NCBI GenBank assembly: GCA_030278955.1
Contig: JAOANR010000003.1
Location: 57,777,628-57,841,627, forward strand
Source of the DNA: Hygrophila difformis
Lineage: Eukaryota > Streptophyta > Magnoliopsida > Lamiales > Acanthaceae
Reading direction: 5' to 3'
Length of the DNA: 64,000 bases
The notes under the pieces were generated by a model. That model did not search any database and was not told the DNA's origin. It saw nothing but the letters and a program-made list of their open reading frames with translations. The position numbers and the translations under genes are program-made. This document shows positions 22,881-34,320 of the stretch, piece after piece. Position 1 is the stretch's first letter. Each line of letters opens with the position of its first letter.

Positions 22881-23149
22881 GCTGTCATATATAATTTTTA
22901 ATTATTTTTTAAAATTAAGATTATTAAAAATAAAATTGTATATGAAATAAAAATTAATAATTTTAAGTTCTCAAAATTATACCTATTGTATGGATGAACT
23001 TTTTAAAATATATATATTTTTTTCGAGGTGAAAGGAGGGCCTGGCCTATTATTGCAAACTCAATTGTACATTGAGCATGCCAACTCTATCTTCATGATGG
23101 AAACTAAGCACCACATCAGGTGGTCTAACCAAATATTCCACGCCTAACA

Positions 23150-23520
23150 GAGAAACATTCTCTCAAACTAGTGCATGGCAACTTTGTTACAAATTTGTGG
23201 GACATGTTGGAAAACTAGGTTCCAAGGTCTATTTTGTATCTCATATATTTGTGCTATAACTCGATCTGGGGTCCAACGCAATTTGGTTCTTCTTTGATCA
23301 TTTTGATGACCTTGGTCCTCGGTGTTTCGGTTTCCACAATGACTTTCCGAATACCTAAGTCCCAAGCCAGCTGTAAGCACAAAAATATGCCCCAGGCTTC
23401 CGCAAAGGCTGCCAACATATGTTCTTCCTGAGCTCGCTGCCTCCGACCCAGTGACCATCGGAATCTCTTATCACTCCCCCGCTCTGCACAAAACTTTAGA
23501 TAAACTGCCACCACTATTGG
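23150..23520 (-). pseudogene. LINE-type RNase H fragment
   Basis: The minus strand reads AEAWGIFLCLQLAWDLGIRK followed by VIVETET and KVIKMIKEEPN, the RVT_3/RNase H-like C-terminus of a plant L1 element. The catalytic Asp expected after VET is replaced (ETETP). It is a short remnant, opposite in strand to the LINE at 20828-22770, so it is a separate insertion. Confidence 0.7.
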
Positions 23521-24516
23521 CTTTGGCCCAGCTAGTTACTTTAATTTTAAAAATAAGAGTACTACTATATCTGTATTGATGAAGACTTTATTCATTTACT
23601 AATACTATTATTTTAAATTAAAATTATGTGAACACTGTTTGGGAGATAAATTGAATTTGTAGTTGGTGAGTCAAATGTAAATAATAAATAATTTAAACTG
23701 TGGTTGGTGAGGCTATTATCATTTACAAGACATTTATTAAGGTGGTAGGTTCATATGTTTATTGCTATAAATAGATGCATGAATGAGTGGAAGAAGGCTA
23801 GTAAGGGAAAGGCACCCGGTTGAGTGAAATACAATATCATTATTGTTCCATTCTTTTGCCTTCAAACACAAAGATGTCAAACATTCCAACAACTTTATAC
23901 CACTTTTTGGTGAAAGATTCAAAGTAAGGAGAGGGGTGTACCATTCATAGTCGCAGCAGCACGGTGTACCGTGGGCTTGAGGAAACCTCCTCCCTGTAAG
24001 TCGTCTTCATTACATACTTGTCTGAAAGCGGAAAATCAGTCCCATGTATAGTCGTATTTTCAATTTTATAGCAAAATTTATAGATGAACACAGAAATTTG
24101 GATGCATCATAAATCTCAAACTGGAAGGAACGGATTTCCTTTGAGCGGTGGTCAGTCGTGTCTCACGCTTTGTAAGTTGGTTGTATAAACTACTCCTTTG
24201 TGATTTGAGTGAGGTGTTTGAAATCTTCGATATTGCATCAATAGGTACAGTACAACCAGTGACGGATCTAGGAAATTAAATTCGATAAGTTTTGTTTTCG
24301 GTAAACAGAGATGCGAAAGCGTCGCAAAAAAGTGTTAAAAGACAAAAAGAGAAATGCTACTGCCAAAGACAAGGGAAAAGAGTATAAAAAATCAACTTGT
24401 GAGAATAATGAATATAATGGCTAAATCAATTTAAAAGAGTATAATAGTACATAGTTGTAGTTACATAAGAGGACCGGACCACTTGGTTGGGCCAATAATA
24501 AAACTATATAAAAAAA
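23521..24516. other. Intergenic AT-rich stretch
   Basis: No gene is supported. At 23737-23922 the minus strand reads KLLECLTSLCLKAKEWNNND, which resembles the linker between endonuclease and RT in L1 elements, but it is too short to call. Near 24252 CAGTGACGGATCTAGG resembles a hAT-type terminus, with no partner found. Confidence 0.5.
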
Positions 24517-25576
24517 GGGTAATTACTTATATTTATACCCCAATTATTTCAAAGTGTCCATTTACATACCTAAACTTTTTTCTTGGAAAAAAATACACCC
24601 CAATTATTAAAACCTAGAAAAATCTATATTTTCTGTTAAGTTACCGTTAAATTTGATTCTTCCATGATATATGTATGGGCAAATTGGTCCGTCCATATTT
24701 TTATCAATTTAATACATTGACCCAAATCCATGATCCAAACCGAACATTTTTTACCCGGCCACTTCAAACCCTCCTAATCCCTGTCTGTATCCTGATCAAT
24801 CTTCATCCGGTTCGCGACTCAACTGTCCTTTCATCCCATGGCTGTTCTCAGTCACTGTTCTCCATTAAATAGAAGAAGCAACAACAACATTAATACCCGG
24901 CCTTCACTTTCAACCATCCCCCTAAAAACCCTAATCCCTATAATAAACATAATCTTCATAATAATCCCCCACCAACATTTACTCCTCCTGCATTTGTTCC
25001 TTTAGAGACGTCGTCCACGACAACACCCGCATCGTCAACCGCTCCGACAACTCCCCCGATGGCAGCACCGTTGGCCGGTAAATGAGGTTTCTCTCCAAGA
25101 AACATAACCCTAGCACTACCACCAATCACGCCCAAGGATCCCTTAGATTAGCGGCCCCCGTGTTCCCTATTCCAATAGCAGCTTTGCCACGTCGTTCTTG
25201 TCCCACCAGTTAAGTAATTACAATTGATTTGAATTAAACTAATTAAACCCTAGCTCATTCACAATATAACAGATACAAATACTAAACAAAATTCAAATAG
25301 TTTGTTACAGGTATCCTACTGAGATCAAGCATCTGTTCTTGCCCTCAATGCGGATTTGGATCATGGAGTTTGGTCAACGGGTTAATTTGATAAAAATATA
25401 GACGGACCAATTTGTCCATACATATTAACGGAATACTCAAACTTAAAGGCAATTTAATGGAAAATATAGATTTTTATAGGTTTTAATAGTTGAGGTATAT
25501 TTTTTTCTAAAATAAAAGTTTAGGTATACAAATGGACACTTTGAAATAGTTGGGATATAAAAATAAATAATTACCC
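24517..25576. mobile_element. Mutator-like element with ~195-bp inverted repeats and captured sequence
   Basis: Left arm 24517-24713 and right arm about 25383-25576 are inverted copies: both start GGGTAATTA and share CAAAGTGTCCATTT, AAAATCTATATTTT and AATTGGTCCGTC. Flanks are A-rich, so the 9-base duplication is ambiguous (TATAAAAAA versus TAAAAAAAT). The ~670-base interior is gene-like. It includes an exon-like end (SNSSFATSFLSHQ), a probable intron at 25210-25310 whose donor has lost its GT, and an exon-like start after TTGTTACAG. No transposase is present. It is best seen as a non-autonomous Pack-MULE; the gene source is not recognised. Confidence 0.7.
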
Positions 25577-25599
25577 TAAAAAAATATATGCAATAATAA

Positions 25600-26360
25600 T
25601 ATTTAACACCTCTTGAGTGTGGACACCAACTTGAGTTTGTCCAGTAGTAGGCAGAAGCGACCAGGAAGAAGCGACTTTGTGAAGATGTCCGCGATTGGAT
25701 CAACAGTAGAAATGTAGTGTAAGAGTACAATGTTGCGAGCAATATGTTAACGCACAAGATGACAATCAAACTCAATATACTTCGTGCGCTCATGAAACAC
25801 ATCATTGTGGGCTATCTGTATAGCACTCTGACTGTCACAATAAAGAGAAGTGGAGGGTGGTTTTGGCGCACCCATGTCAGCAAATAACCAGCGTAGCCAT
25901 AAGAGCTTAGCAGTGGAGTAAGTAAGGGCACGGTATTCAGACTTAGCACTGGAATGCGAAAATAATGTCTGTTTCTTGCTACGTCAAGACTCAAGAAACA
26001 AGAGAACCCAAAAATAAGCAGTAGCCGATGGTGGAGCGACGATCAGTAGGATCATTAGCCTAATCAGCACGCCAATAAAAATCAAAGAAGACTAAGCCGA
26101 AAAGCGTAAACCATGGAGAAGTGTACCCTTGACATACCGGAGAATATGCAGAACAAAAAAATAATGAAAAGTCCGAGGGGCAGCCATGAACTGACTAACA
26201 ATATGAACAACATGAGCAATGTCAGGCCGAGTAACATTCAAATAAATCAAACTCCCAATGAGTTGGCGATATAAAGTCGGATCCTCTAGTAAAGTACCAC
26301 CAAGAGAGTTTAGAAGACAATCATAATCAACAGGCATGGAAGTCGTCTTACAATTCGTGA
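25600..26360 (-). pseudogene. Copia pol, C-terminal part (RT end and RNase H)
   Basis: Minus-strand frames include LTNCKTTSMPVDYD, LYRQLIGSLIYLNVTRPDIA, LHILRYVKGT, a CDSQSAIQIAHND segment and, near the end, IADIFTKSLLPGRF..LLDKLKLVST, the typical Ty1/copia C-terminus. Several frame breaks make it a pseudogene. It is the downstream half of the copia fragment at 37395-38370; solo LTR C separates them. No copia LTR is found next to it. Confidence 0.85.
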
Positions 26361-26365
26361 GACCA
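26361..26365. repeat. Target-site duplication of solo LTR C, left copy
   Basis: GACCA here is repeated exactly at 37390-37394, on the other side of LTR C and its nested contents. Confidence 0.95.
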
Positions 26366-27900
26366 TGAAACTTTTGACAATTTCTCACTACACTAGTATT
26401 TTCAAAAATAAATAAATGAAGTAATCCCGGTTTAGGTTTTATTTAAAGAAACCAATTTATGAAGATGGAGTTTGGATTAGGGATAGATTTATAGGTTGTC
26501 ACGTTTTTTATTACTCGTATTAAGAAACTGTGGCCCGAAAGCGCACGGTGTCAAAAATTACAATATTTATAGTAAGTCCGGATCGTTCACTGTAGGATGT
26601 GGGATGGAAGCAAGTCCCAAGACATTTCATAAGATTTTTAACTCGGTTACTCAGTTCAAAGTTGGTTTTGCTAACATCTATTTGACAGAATGTAAACTAC
26701 ACTATGAAAGCTGGTAATCTATTCTACAAAGCATGTTACTTATGCTAGGAAGCAACTAGAATTGATCTAAGAAAGCAATCAAATCTATTCTAATAAAGCG
26801 ATGAAAATTATTCTAAGGAAGCAGTTAAAGTTATTCTAAGAAAGCCATAAATTTATGCTAAGCCCTCTAGAAAGCTGGCTCAAACTGAGACAGAATGGAC
26901 AGGGAGAAAAGAATAAAGGTTGGACAAGATTCAGATAAAACAATAATTAAACTTCCATTTTATTACACAGTTCTTTGTTTGGGATAATTCGTTCAGTTAG
27001 CTAACTCTCATGCTTCCTATACTATTTTTCCTTTAACAGACAGGTACTCACAACAAGGATTTACATGCACTTAAGACAACACTTTCTAAGATACTACAGA
27101 TGCGTAACTGCCCCTGCCGGGGTATGTCATTTATCTGTAGTGGATGAGCAACAACTGACAGATCATTAGTTGAAGTGCCAAGTACAGCTATCATTTCCCC
27201 ATGTCACACCCAAAGATTTAAATCAAGTCCTGAACTATTCCATAACTCCCATTCCTAGTAGCAGCTAGAAGTTCTATCAATACATCCGAGTGACCTCTAT
27301 AAAAGCATTTAAAAGAAAGCGATAATGAAAGCATGTAAAATCCTATCACTCGGAAGTTTTTAAAGCATCATACTGGTAGTAAATGAGAGCCCCAGTCTTA
27401 ATGACCGGACGCAGATCAAGAATTCCCGGACATCAATAAACTGCTCGCAGTGTTTACCTATTCCCGGGTGGTTATGAGATACAAACTAATGAAACAAACT
27501 AATAAATTAGTTTCTTCCGGATGCACTCACTCAGGACTCAAAGTTAGGCTCTGATAGAAGAAAATAGCAGTTGAAAGGATACTCAACCCTATCTTAGAAA
27601 ATAACCATGGCCCATATGTTGTTCCTCTAGTATTACCTATCACACCTCATCTGAATCCAAGTGGACTCTGATTCAGTGCAATATTTAATATAAGATTTCC
27701 AACATACAACAATTTCGGAAAAATAATAAACGTTTGAAAATCATTCCCTAAACATGTACTAGACTCTCAATTAAAACACAGATCCTTTCAGTCTAACTAG
27801 ACCTACTCATTGACTCTGCTTGTAATTTTCCAAAATCAATCTCCAGTTGAATGTGAATTAATCATAACTGTCGAATTTATCCCTTACTTAGACTGGATTT
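26366..27900 (-). repeat. Solo LTR C, segment 1 (U5 side)
   Basis: Starts TGAAACTTTTGACAATTTCTC and carries the conserved U5 block GAAAGCGCACGGTGTCAAA near 26537. It is interrupted at 27900 by LTR D and continues at 34540. Without inserts LTR C is about 4.4 kb. No protein-coding gene is seen. Confidence 0.9.
27896..27900. repeat. Target-site duplication of solo LTR D, left copy
   Basis: GATTT is repeated exactly at 34540-34544. LTR B near 5730 shows the uninterrupted version (GGATTTTATAAAG). Confidence 0.95.
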
Positions 27901-29896
27901 TGAAACTTTTGACAAATTTCCCACACGAGTATTTTCGGGAATAGAAAATAATAGGAACTAATCCCCGTTTTGAATTTATTTAATGAAACCGATTTATGAA
28001 GGCGGAGTTGGGATTAGGGATATATTTATAGGTTTTCACGTTACTCGTGTTAAGAAATTATGCCCCCGAAAGCGCACGGAGTCAAAAATTGCAGTATTAA
28101 TAGTAAGTACCGGATCGTTCACTGGAGGATGTGCGATAGAAGCAGGGCCCACGTCGTTTTATAAGATTTTCCACTCGGTTACTCGATTCAAGTTTGTGTT
28201 TGATTATCAACTACTTGACATAATTTAAACTAAGCTGTGAAAGCAATTAAAATTACTCTACAAAGCATATTAAAAATTATTCTAGAAAGCAATTAAATTT
28301 AATCTAAGAAAGCAATAAATTATTCTAAGAAAGCGGTTAAAATTATTCTATGAAAGCAAATTTAAAATGAGACAGAAGGGACATGAATAAAATAATAAAA
28401 ATTGGACAAGATTCAAATGAAACACAATTAAACTTCCATTTTGTTACACAGATCTTTGTTTGAGATAATCCTTCAGTTAGCTAGCTCTCATGTTTTCTAT
28501 ACTGTGTTCCCTTTAATAGACAGGTACTTACAGTAAGAATTTACATGCTCTTAAGAAAACAAATTCTAAGATACCACAGACTTACAACTGCTCCCGTCAG
28601 AGCGTGTCATTTATCTATGGTGGACAAGCAAAACCTGACACTTCATAGATTGAAATGCCAAGTACTCCCATCATTCCCCCGGTCACACCCAAAGATTTAA
28701 ATAAAGCCCTGAACTATTCCATAACTCCCATTCCTAGTAGCAGTCAGAAGTTCTCTCAATACATCCGAGTGACCTCTATAAAAGCATTTAAAAGAAAGCG
28801 GTAAAGAAAGCATTTAAAATCCCATCACTCGGAGGTTTTAAAAGCATCATACTGGTAGAAAATGAGAGCCCCCAGTCTTAATGACCGGACACAGATAAAG
28901 AATTCCCGGACATCAGTAAACCGCTCACAGTGTTTACCTACTCCCGGGTGGTTATGAGATACAAACTAATGAAACAAACTAATAAAAATTAGTTTGTTCC
29001 AGATGCACTCACTCAAGACTCAAAAATAGGCTCTGGCAGAAGAGGATAGTAGTTGAAAGAGTACTCAACCTTATCTTAGAAAATAACCAAGACCCACATT
29101 TTTTTTCTAGTATTATCTATCACACCTTATCCGAGTCCAAGTGGACTCTGATTCAGTGCAATATTTAATATAAGATTTCCTACATACAACAATTTTGGAA
29201 AATAATAGATTTAAAAACCATTCCCTAAACATGTACTAGACTTTCAATAAGAACACCGACCCTTTCAGTCTAGATGAGACCTAATTGCTGACTCTGCTTC
29301 TAATTTCCCCAAAATCAACCCTCAGTCAAATATGAATTAGTCATAACTGTGGAATTTATCCCTTACTTAGATCCGGACTTTATAAATAATTTTTTGTTGG
29401 AAATTTATTATGAGACATCTGATTTAAATCAAGACTTCTATATCCAAGGGAAAGATTCCAAAATAATTATGACCACAATATTTACATAATAGTATCATGC
29501 ATAAATTTATATGGAAGTGTAAAATTAAATTAACCCAAAATATAAGGTGGGTTTAGAGAGAAGTGAAACACGGAGATGAAATAGCCGGAGATGAGAAGAA
29601 TTTATTTTTGGCTAAAAAGATGGTAAAACGATTGGGTGGACTGCAAACATCTGCTGTCCAATTCCCCTTTCATTTGGGTGGAATGATTTTAGACAACAGA
29701 AGACCTTAAATGACAGTGATCACTATCATCAAGATTCCTACTATCTGTGAAATGAGAGAAAAACCTACATATTTTCTCACTATAATAGCAGTCAAACAGT
29801 GTTGATCGACACCATCTAATAATATTACAGTTTGAAATTCGGGTTTGAAAATAAAATAAGAAAATAAAACTGTATTCAGACAGGGACTGACCGAGT

Positions 29897-30030
29897 GGCT
29901 ACTTCATTTCCCGGTAAGAGGACCGTTCGCCTGACCTCGTCAGTCACTATCCAAACCATGCAAAATAACAAATAGTAATTAATACACAGACTACGGGCTA
30001 CTTCATTTCCCAGTAAAGGGACCGTTCGCC
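29897..30030 (-). repeat. Duplicated leader motif in LTR D (second version)
   Basis: Copies at 29897-29931 and 29997-30030 share GGCTACTTCATTTCCC and ACCGTTCGCC. Both differ from the LTR A/B version in the same way. LTR C carries this version too (35041-35174). Confidence 0.8.
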
Positions 30031-30413
30031 AACATTGTTCTATGATATTTTTCACTATTCATTTCACACAACATAGGTAAAGACAAAATAAATGAAAGAA
30101 AATATTTTCGGATCATCTTGTATGAGAGACATTGGTTTCTCATTCAAGCTATGGAAATTAATCCATAATCACTCTTTATGGTCTAAATAATCTCTCATTC
30201 CATAATTAATTAATTAATTACAGTCCGGATTATATACTTAGATCATTAGAGTTTAATTTTGTAGAAAAATCTTTTAATGGAATTGAACAAAATTCGTTAT
30301 ATCAAATTAATCATGGGTTGAGATCATTGGATTTCAACCTCAAAATATTAATACAAAGGTTCAATTAATTAGTGGGATGAGATGTAGAATAAAAATTTGG
30401 CAAAAAGGATGCC

Positions 30414-31096
30414 ATGCATGTCGCGAGACAGAAATTGCGTCGTGAACCGTGGGTTCTCGACGGGAGGATCACGACATGAGAGGTGGGAAATAAAAGAAAT
30501 TGAATTTTTGGAAATTAGGGTTTTCCCTGTCGTCAGACAAGATTCCTGTCGCAAGACATGGTCTAACGACAGGGGTCTAGGGACAGGGAGTTAAGAAGTT
30601 AGAAAAATTTGGGTTTTAAAGGAGATGAGGACCCTGTCGTGATACCATAAATTGTGTCGCGAACCTAGGTTCCGCGCCATGGGTCTCGCGACAGGTGGAG
30701 TATTAGAATTTTTCTAAGGCATGGGTCTCATGTCGCTAGACAAAAATTGTGTCATGAGACATGAGGATTTTTAGAAAAAATTCTAAGTGTTTGGTCCCAT
30801 GTCGCTAGACTGAGAAGTGTTTCGTGAACCATGGGTTCACGACATGGGGGTCTTGCGACATGGATTTTTATAAAATTTTTATAAAATTTTTGGCATACTC
30901 CCGTCGTTAGAGAGGGAAAAATTACGTCGTGATCCGTGGGATCACGACGTGAGTCTCACGACATGAATATTTTTGTAAAAATTTTGACGTATTTTGGGTC
31001 TTACATTGCATTGCATAAAATTGTGTTGTGATCCGGATCACAACGGGAATATTACGTTGTAACCCGTGGGGTTACAACGTGATGCAATACAATGTA
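30414..31096. repeat. Palindrome cluster 1 of LTR D (TGTCG..GACA / GTGATCC arms)
   Basis: Six or seven nested units, for example an inner CGTCGTGATCC/GGATCACGACG (30936-30961 region) inside CCGTCGTTAGA / TCTCACGACA. At the end, arms TTGTGATCC/GGATCACAA and ACGTTGTAACCC/GGGTTACAACGT sit together inside an outer ACATTG..TTGCAT / ATGCAATACAATGT pair. It occupies the leader position, as in LTRs A and B. Confidence 0.85.
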
Positions 31097-31766
31097 GGAA
31101 ATTGGATTTTTTTATATGCACAAACACTCAAATATCATCCCTTTTTAGATCTAATGCACTAAAAATAAAAATAAACTAAAATAAAAAGTAAATAAAAACA
31201 CTACCTAAAAACTAAAGAAAGGGAACATGATAACAAATAATAATAATAAAAAAAAAAAGAAACAAGCACAAGAAGCAACAGTGAGCATAATCTATACTAA
31301 CAAACTAAATTGAACAACAAAACCTACACTAAATCTAGCAATGGATAAATACAAAGTGTCTATGCATTTATTACATCTAATAAAGCCCGACTAAAAATAA
31401 TAAAAATGGTCAAGTGACCAAAATGCAAAAGTAAAGCAATTAATGTTATAGAAGTGATCCATAACAAATTTTGGTGGAACATTTTCTTTGATAACATCAA
31501 AACCAAAAATGGTTTAATTACACCCATTGGCTGAATGTTCAAACCCAAACCTAAACTGAAAATAAAAATAAAATATAAAATTGGCTACAATACTAGAAAC
31601 CCATTTATTGTCCAAAACTAAGAAACTAAAACTGAAAATAAACAATACATGGCCATGAAACCATCTATATTAAATTTATTTTGGAGAGCATCCCGGGTGC
31701 CTCCAAGAACAACAGTAAAGAAATCTAAATAATGGGTGTGTAGCTATTGTTCAAGGGGATGGGAGG

Positions 31767-31777
31767 ATATATTTATA
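31767..31777 (-). promoter_or_regulatory. TATA box of LTR D with upstream TGGGCC motifs
   Basis: The minus strand reads CTCTATAAATATATCC, with two TGGGCC motifs just upstream (31794-31813). Confidence 0.7.
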
Positions 31778-32268
31778 GAGAGTAGGGAAAACCCTAGGCC
31801 CATTAAAGGCCCACCGTGTTGTTAAGCAAAATGCTGTGTCGTGAAACAAATAAGAGGTTTGCGACAGGGAATTTGTATCTTTAATGGTCACGGATATATA
31901 AACACATATTTTCATAGGGGCACTCAATTGACACATGAAATAACCCACAATGCCTTTACTAAGTTAAAGTTTGACAGGGGCACACAACCATTTGGGGCAC
32001 TCAAGTTCTCTTCTTCATCTTCCTCCATACTCAACCAAAACCCTATCATCATCAATGTCACTTTAAAAATAGCAGAATCCGTAACCAAATCATCATGACC
32101 AATCAGCATCAGCCAGCACAAAGAATGATCGAGTCATGTACTGTTCTTGAATAATTAATTGATGGCCAAACTCGTAGAAATACAACTATCAGTATTCAGT
32201 TAAATACTTACAAGACAATATACCCAAAACCCCATTTCCCCAAAATCAAACTCTTGCTCCAAATTTCC

Positions 32269-32519
32269 ATGGCTATCTTCGAAAATCTCCATCTCCTAAT
32301 CAGCCTGTTCGCCCTTTTACCTGTTTTAATTTTCTTTTGGAGACTTTTACGTAAGAAAACTCTCTGCCCACAAATTGGCCGGTCGTCGGTATGCTGCCGG
32401 GACTCCTTTACAACAGCCACTGGATCCATGGTTTCGTAACATATATTTTGGCGGAAAGCGGCGGCACGTTCCTGCTGAAAGGTCTCTGGTTCGGCAATCT
32501 GGACATAGTATATACCCAT
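32269..32519 (+). pseudogene. Captured cytochrome P450 N-terminal fragment (CYP86/CYP96-like)
   Basis: An ATG at 32269 starts a hydrophobic anchor (LHLLISLFALLPVLIFFWRL) followed by basic residues, as in microsomal P450s. From 32370, in a frame one base away, the sequence reads TNWPVVGMLPGLLYNSHWIH, then ESGGTFLLKGLWFGNLDIVYT. This is the CYP86/CYP96 fatty-acid or alkane hydroxylase N-terminus. A single-base shift near 32365 separates the parts. The heme-binding and I-helix regions are absent, so it cannot be an enzyme. CYP96 is my best guess for the donor gene. Confidence 0.75.
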
Positions 32520-32538
32520 GGCCGGTCAAGCCATCAGT

Positions 32539-32750
32539 CATCGGCCACCGGTGGCCGCTCATTCCTCATTGCAAACGACCATCGGTGGCCGTTTACTGCT
32601 ACATCCAAAACAAAGAAAAAAGGTCACCGGCCACCCATGGCCGGCCAAGGCCTTCCCAATCGGCCACCCACGGCCGATTGTCCTTAAATGCAAACAGTCA
32701 TCTGTGGCCGTCTGCTATTGCAACCCCAAACAAAGTAAAATTCGGTCAGA
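32539..32750. repeat. Tandem duplication inside the Pack-MULE
   Basis: Two degenerate direct copies about 120 bases apart (from 32539 and from 32659) share ATCGGCCACC, GCAAAC, GTGGCCGT and AAACAAAG. They include GGCCACCGGTGGCC, a 14-bp palindrome. Confidence 0.7.
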
Positions 32751-33038
32751 AATCTGTTACCTCCATAAGGACCGTTTGTGCTTAACATCGGGTTCCATCA
32801 ATTTTAGTTCTTACACTTCCATAAGGGCTGCCCATTCTTCCGATCTTGCTTGTGGAGAGATTATCAGAGTTGGAGAGAGTTCTTCTAGTTGGGCTCCTGG
32901 ATTGCGGTTCTATTTTCTTTGTTGAAAGAGTAAAATGGGTAAATATTTATTGTGTGCCCCTCATTTGCCCTATTCAAATGTTTTTTTTGTGTGTCTGAAG
33001 TAAAATGTTGTGTGTATATAACCGGAGCCATCTTTAAT

Positions 33039-33305
33039 TTTTGGGGTTTCTGTTCACAAAGGGACGGGAGTTGAAGTCCCAGGGGAAAAGACAAAAATCT
33101 TTTGTGTTACGGGACCTCCGGTCCTGAGATCTTTAAATCATTTCAACATGTGGAAAAATAAGCATGGGCATGTCACGTGACTTGCTGCTTTTAATTTCTC
33201 TGTGGCGCGATACTCCTCCCGAGACTCCTAATCCCTAATCATTTTTCTCCTGTCCCTATACATAGTTTCGCACGCGACAGGAATTTTGCTTAGCGACAGG
33301 AGTCC
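33039..33305 (-). repeat. LTR D, U3 segment between two inserts
   Basis: Includes the remaining cluster 2 palindromes of LTR D (CGCGACAGGA and TTAGCGACAGGA near 33272-33301). These match the arm type left of the Pack-MULE (TTTGCGACAGGG at 31859), showing that the MULE split the cluster. Confidence 0.65.
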
Positions 33306-34320
33306 CGAGGTCCGAGATAAATTTTTCTCATTCCTCTCTTTTCCTCTCCCATTTTCTCTTTCCTCTTCCACTTCCTTTCTTTTCTTGTCTCGTTCCCAAT
33401 TTTTTGCTGTGTTTCAAATTGAGACTTGGGGTTTGCAAAACTCTTCTGCTCTTGGGGTTGGAGTCTGGGTCAGATTTGGAATCTGAACAAAAGGGAGCTT
33501 CGGCCGGAGTTTCCAACAGATCGGAGAAGCGGTGATGGTGGAGAAGGACGAGTCGGAGTCGGATGTAGGCAAAGCTCATGAGAGCTTGCTGCTGTGGTTG
33601 CCGGAAGGCTTGAGGGAGATGGAGGTGCCGGCAGGGGCTTCCGGAGGAGAAGCGGCGGCGGCGGCGGGATCTGAAGATAATGATGTTGATGTGGTTTCCG
33701 GTGGTGGCTGGGCTGGTGTTGGCCGGAGGCGACTGGAGTGGTGGAGGCTCGGCCGGAACGGAGGATGAGGGATGGTGTCGCTGGTGGCTGAATCGCGGTT
33801 GGTGGTGGCACTGCTGTTGCTGGGTGTGTCGGAATCGGAGGTGGAAGCGGAAGTGTCGCCGAAGAAGATGACCGGAGGCGGCTGGACTGGGGCAGGCGGA
33901 AATGGTGGAGCTGCCGGGGTTGAGAGATGGGCGGCTGTGGCTTTCACCGGAGTTGATGGTTGCCGGAATGATGATGACGGTCGGAAATGGAGGTGGAATA
34001 ATTGACGATGGCCGGCTACTGCTTGTCCGTTTAAAAATTGCAATTGTAATTGCTGTGTTGCTCGTTCCAATTCCAAATTGGAATGTTGGGAAAGATGACC
34101 CAAGTGGGCCCCACCTGCCATTTAAATACATTAATTCTCTTTTTTTAAGTAGATAAATAAATAAATAAATAAATATACCAACTATATAAAAAAAAAATAT
34201 AAACATAGATATATATATATATATATTCTTCCAATTGATTTATTTGGGTTGTGTTCCGTCTAATGGACCCGTGTTCCACCAAACAGATACCACCAAACCA
34301 TAATTTATCAAGTGTGGAAT
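33306..34320. other. Unclassified GC-rich insertion in LTR D
   Basis: LTRs A-C have no counterpart between the U3 palindromes and the TTTTTCATG..TTTTTGGATT block. Here about 1 kb intervenes: a CT-rich start, a strongly G-rich middle (about 33540-34010) and A/T microsatellites (AAAT repeat near 34145, AT repeat near 34210). Long frames exist on both strands (33328-34206 minus; 33532-33768 plus), but the translations are low-complexity and I recognise no domain. Removing it and the MULE brings LTR D to about 4.45 kb, like its relatives. Confidence 0.55.

Larger units (their letters stand above)
27901..31876 (-). repeat. Solo LTR D, main segment
   Basis: Starts TGAAACTTTTGACAAATTTC. It contains the U5 block near 28067, the duplicated leader motif (29897-30030) and palindrome cluster 1 (30414-31096). 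An AT-rich region without genes (31100-31760) is followed by the TATA box near 31770 and the start of cluster 2. The remainder of the LTR is displaced by a Pack-MULE and an unclassified insert and ends TTTTGGCCATTATCA at 34539. Confidence 0.9.
31877..33038. mobile_element. Pack-MULE with 9-bp target duplication, inside LTR D
   Basis: ATCTTTAAT occurs at 31877-31885 and again at 33030-33038, a 9-bp duplication as made by Mutator-like elements. The element (31886-33029) begins GGTCACGGATATATAAACACA and ends with the inverted counterpart GGCTCCGGTTATATACACACA, matching at 16 of 21 positions, with weaker similarity further in. It has no transposase. The interior carries a cytochrome P450 N-terminal fragment (32269-32519) and a tandem duplication. 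Its ends fall between two palindromes of LTR D cluster 2. Confidence 0.8.

Noticed and set aside
24246..24275. CAGTGACGGATCTAGG as the end of a hAT-type transposon
   Set aside because: No inverted partner or 8-bp duplication was found nearby. It is left as a remark only.
32375..32925. Overlapping plus-strand ORFs of 98-136 codons in the Pack-MULE as a new gene
   Set aside because: Only the 32370-32519 part shows P450 similarity. The remainder reads through a GGCC-rich tandem duplication and looks like chance coding.
33328..34206. 292-codon ORF on the minus strand, with a 181-codon ORF in another frame
   Set aside because: Translations are low-complexity (S/P/H/R-rich), both strands are open because of GC-rich composition, and no domain is recognisable.
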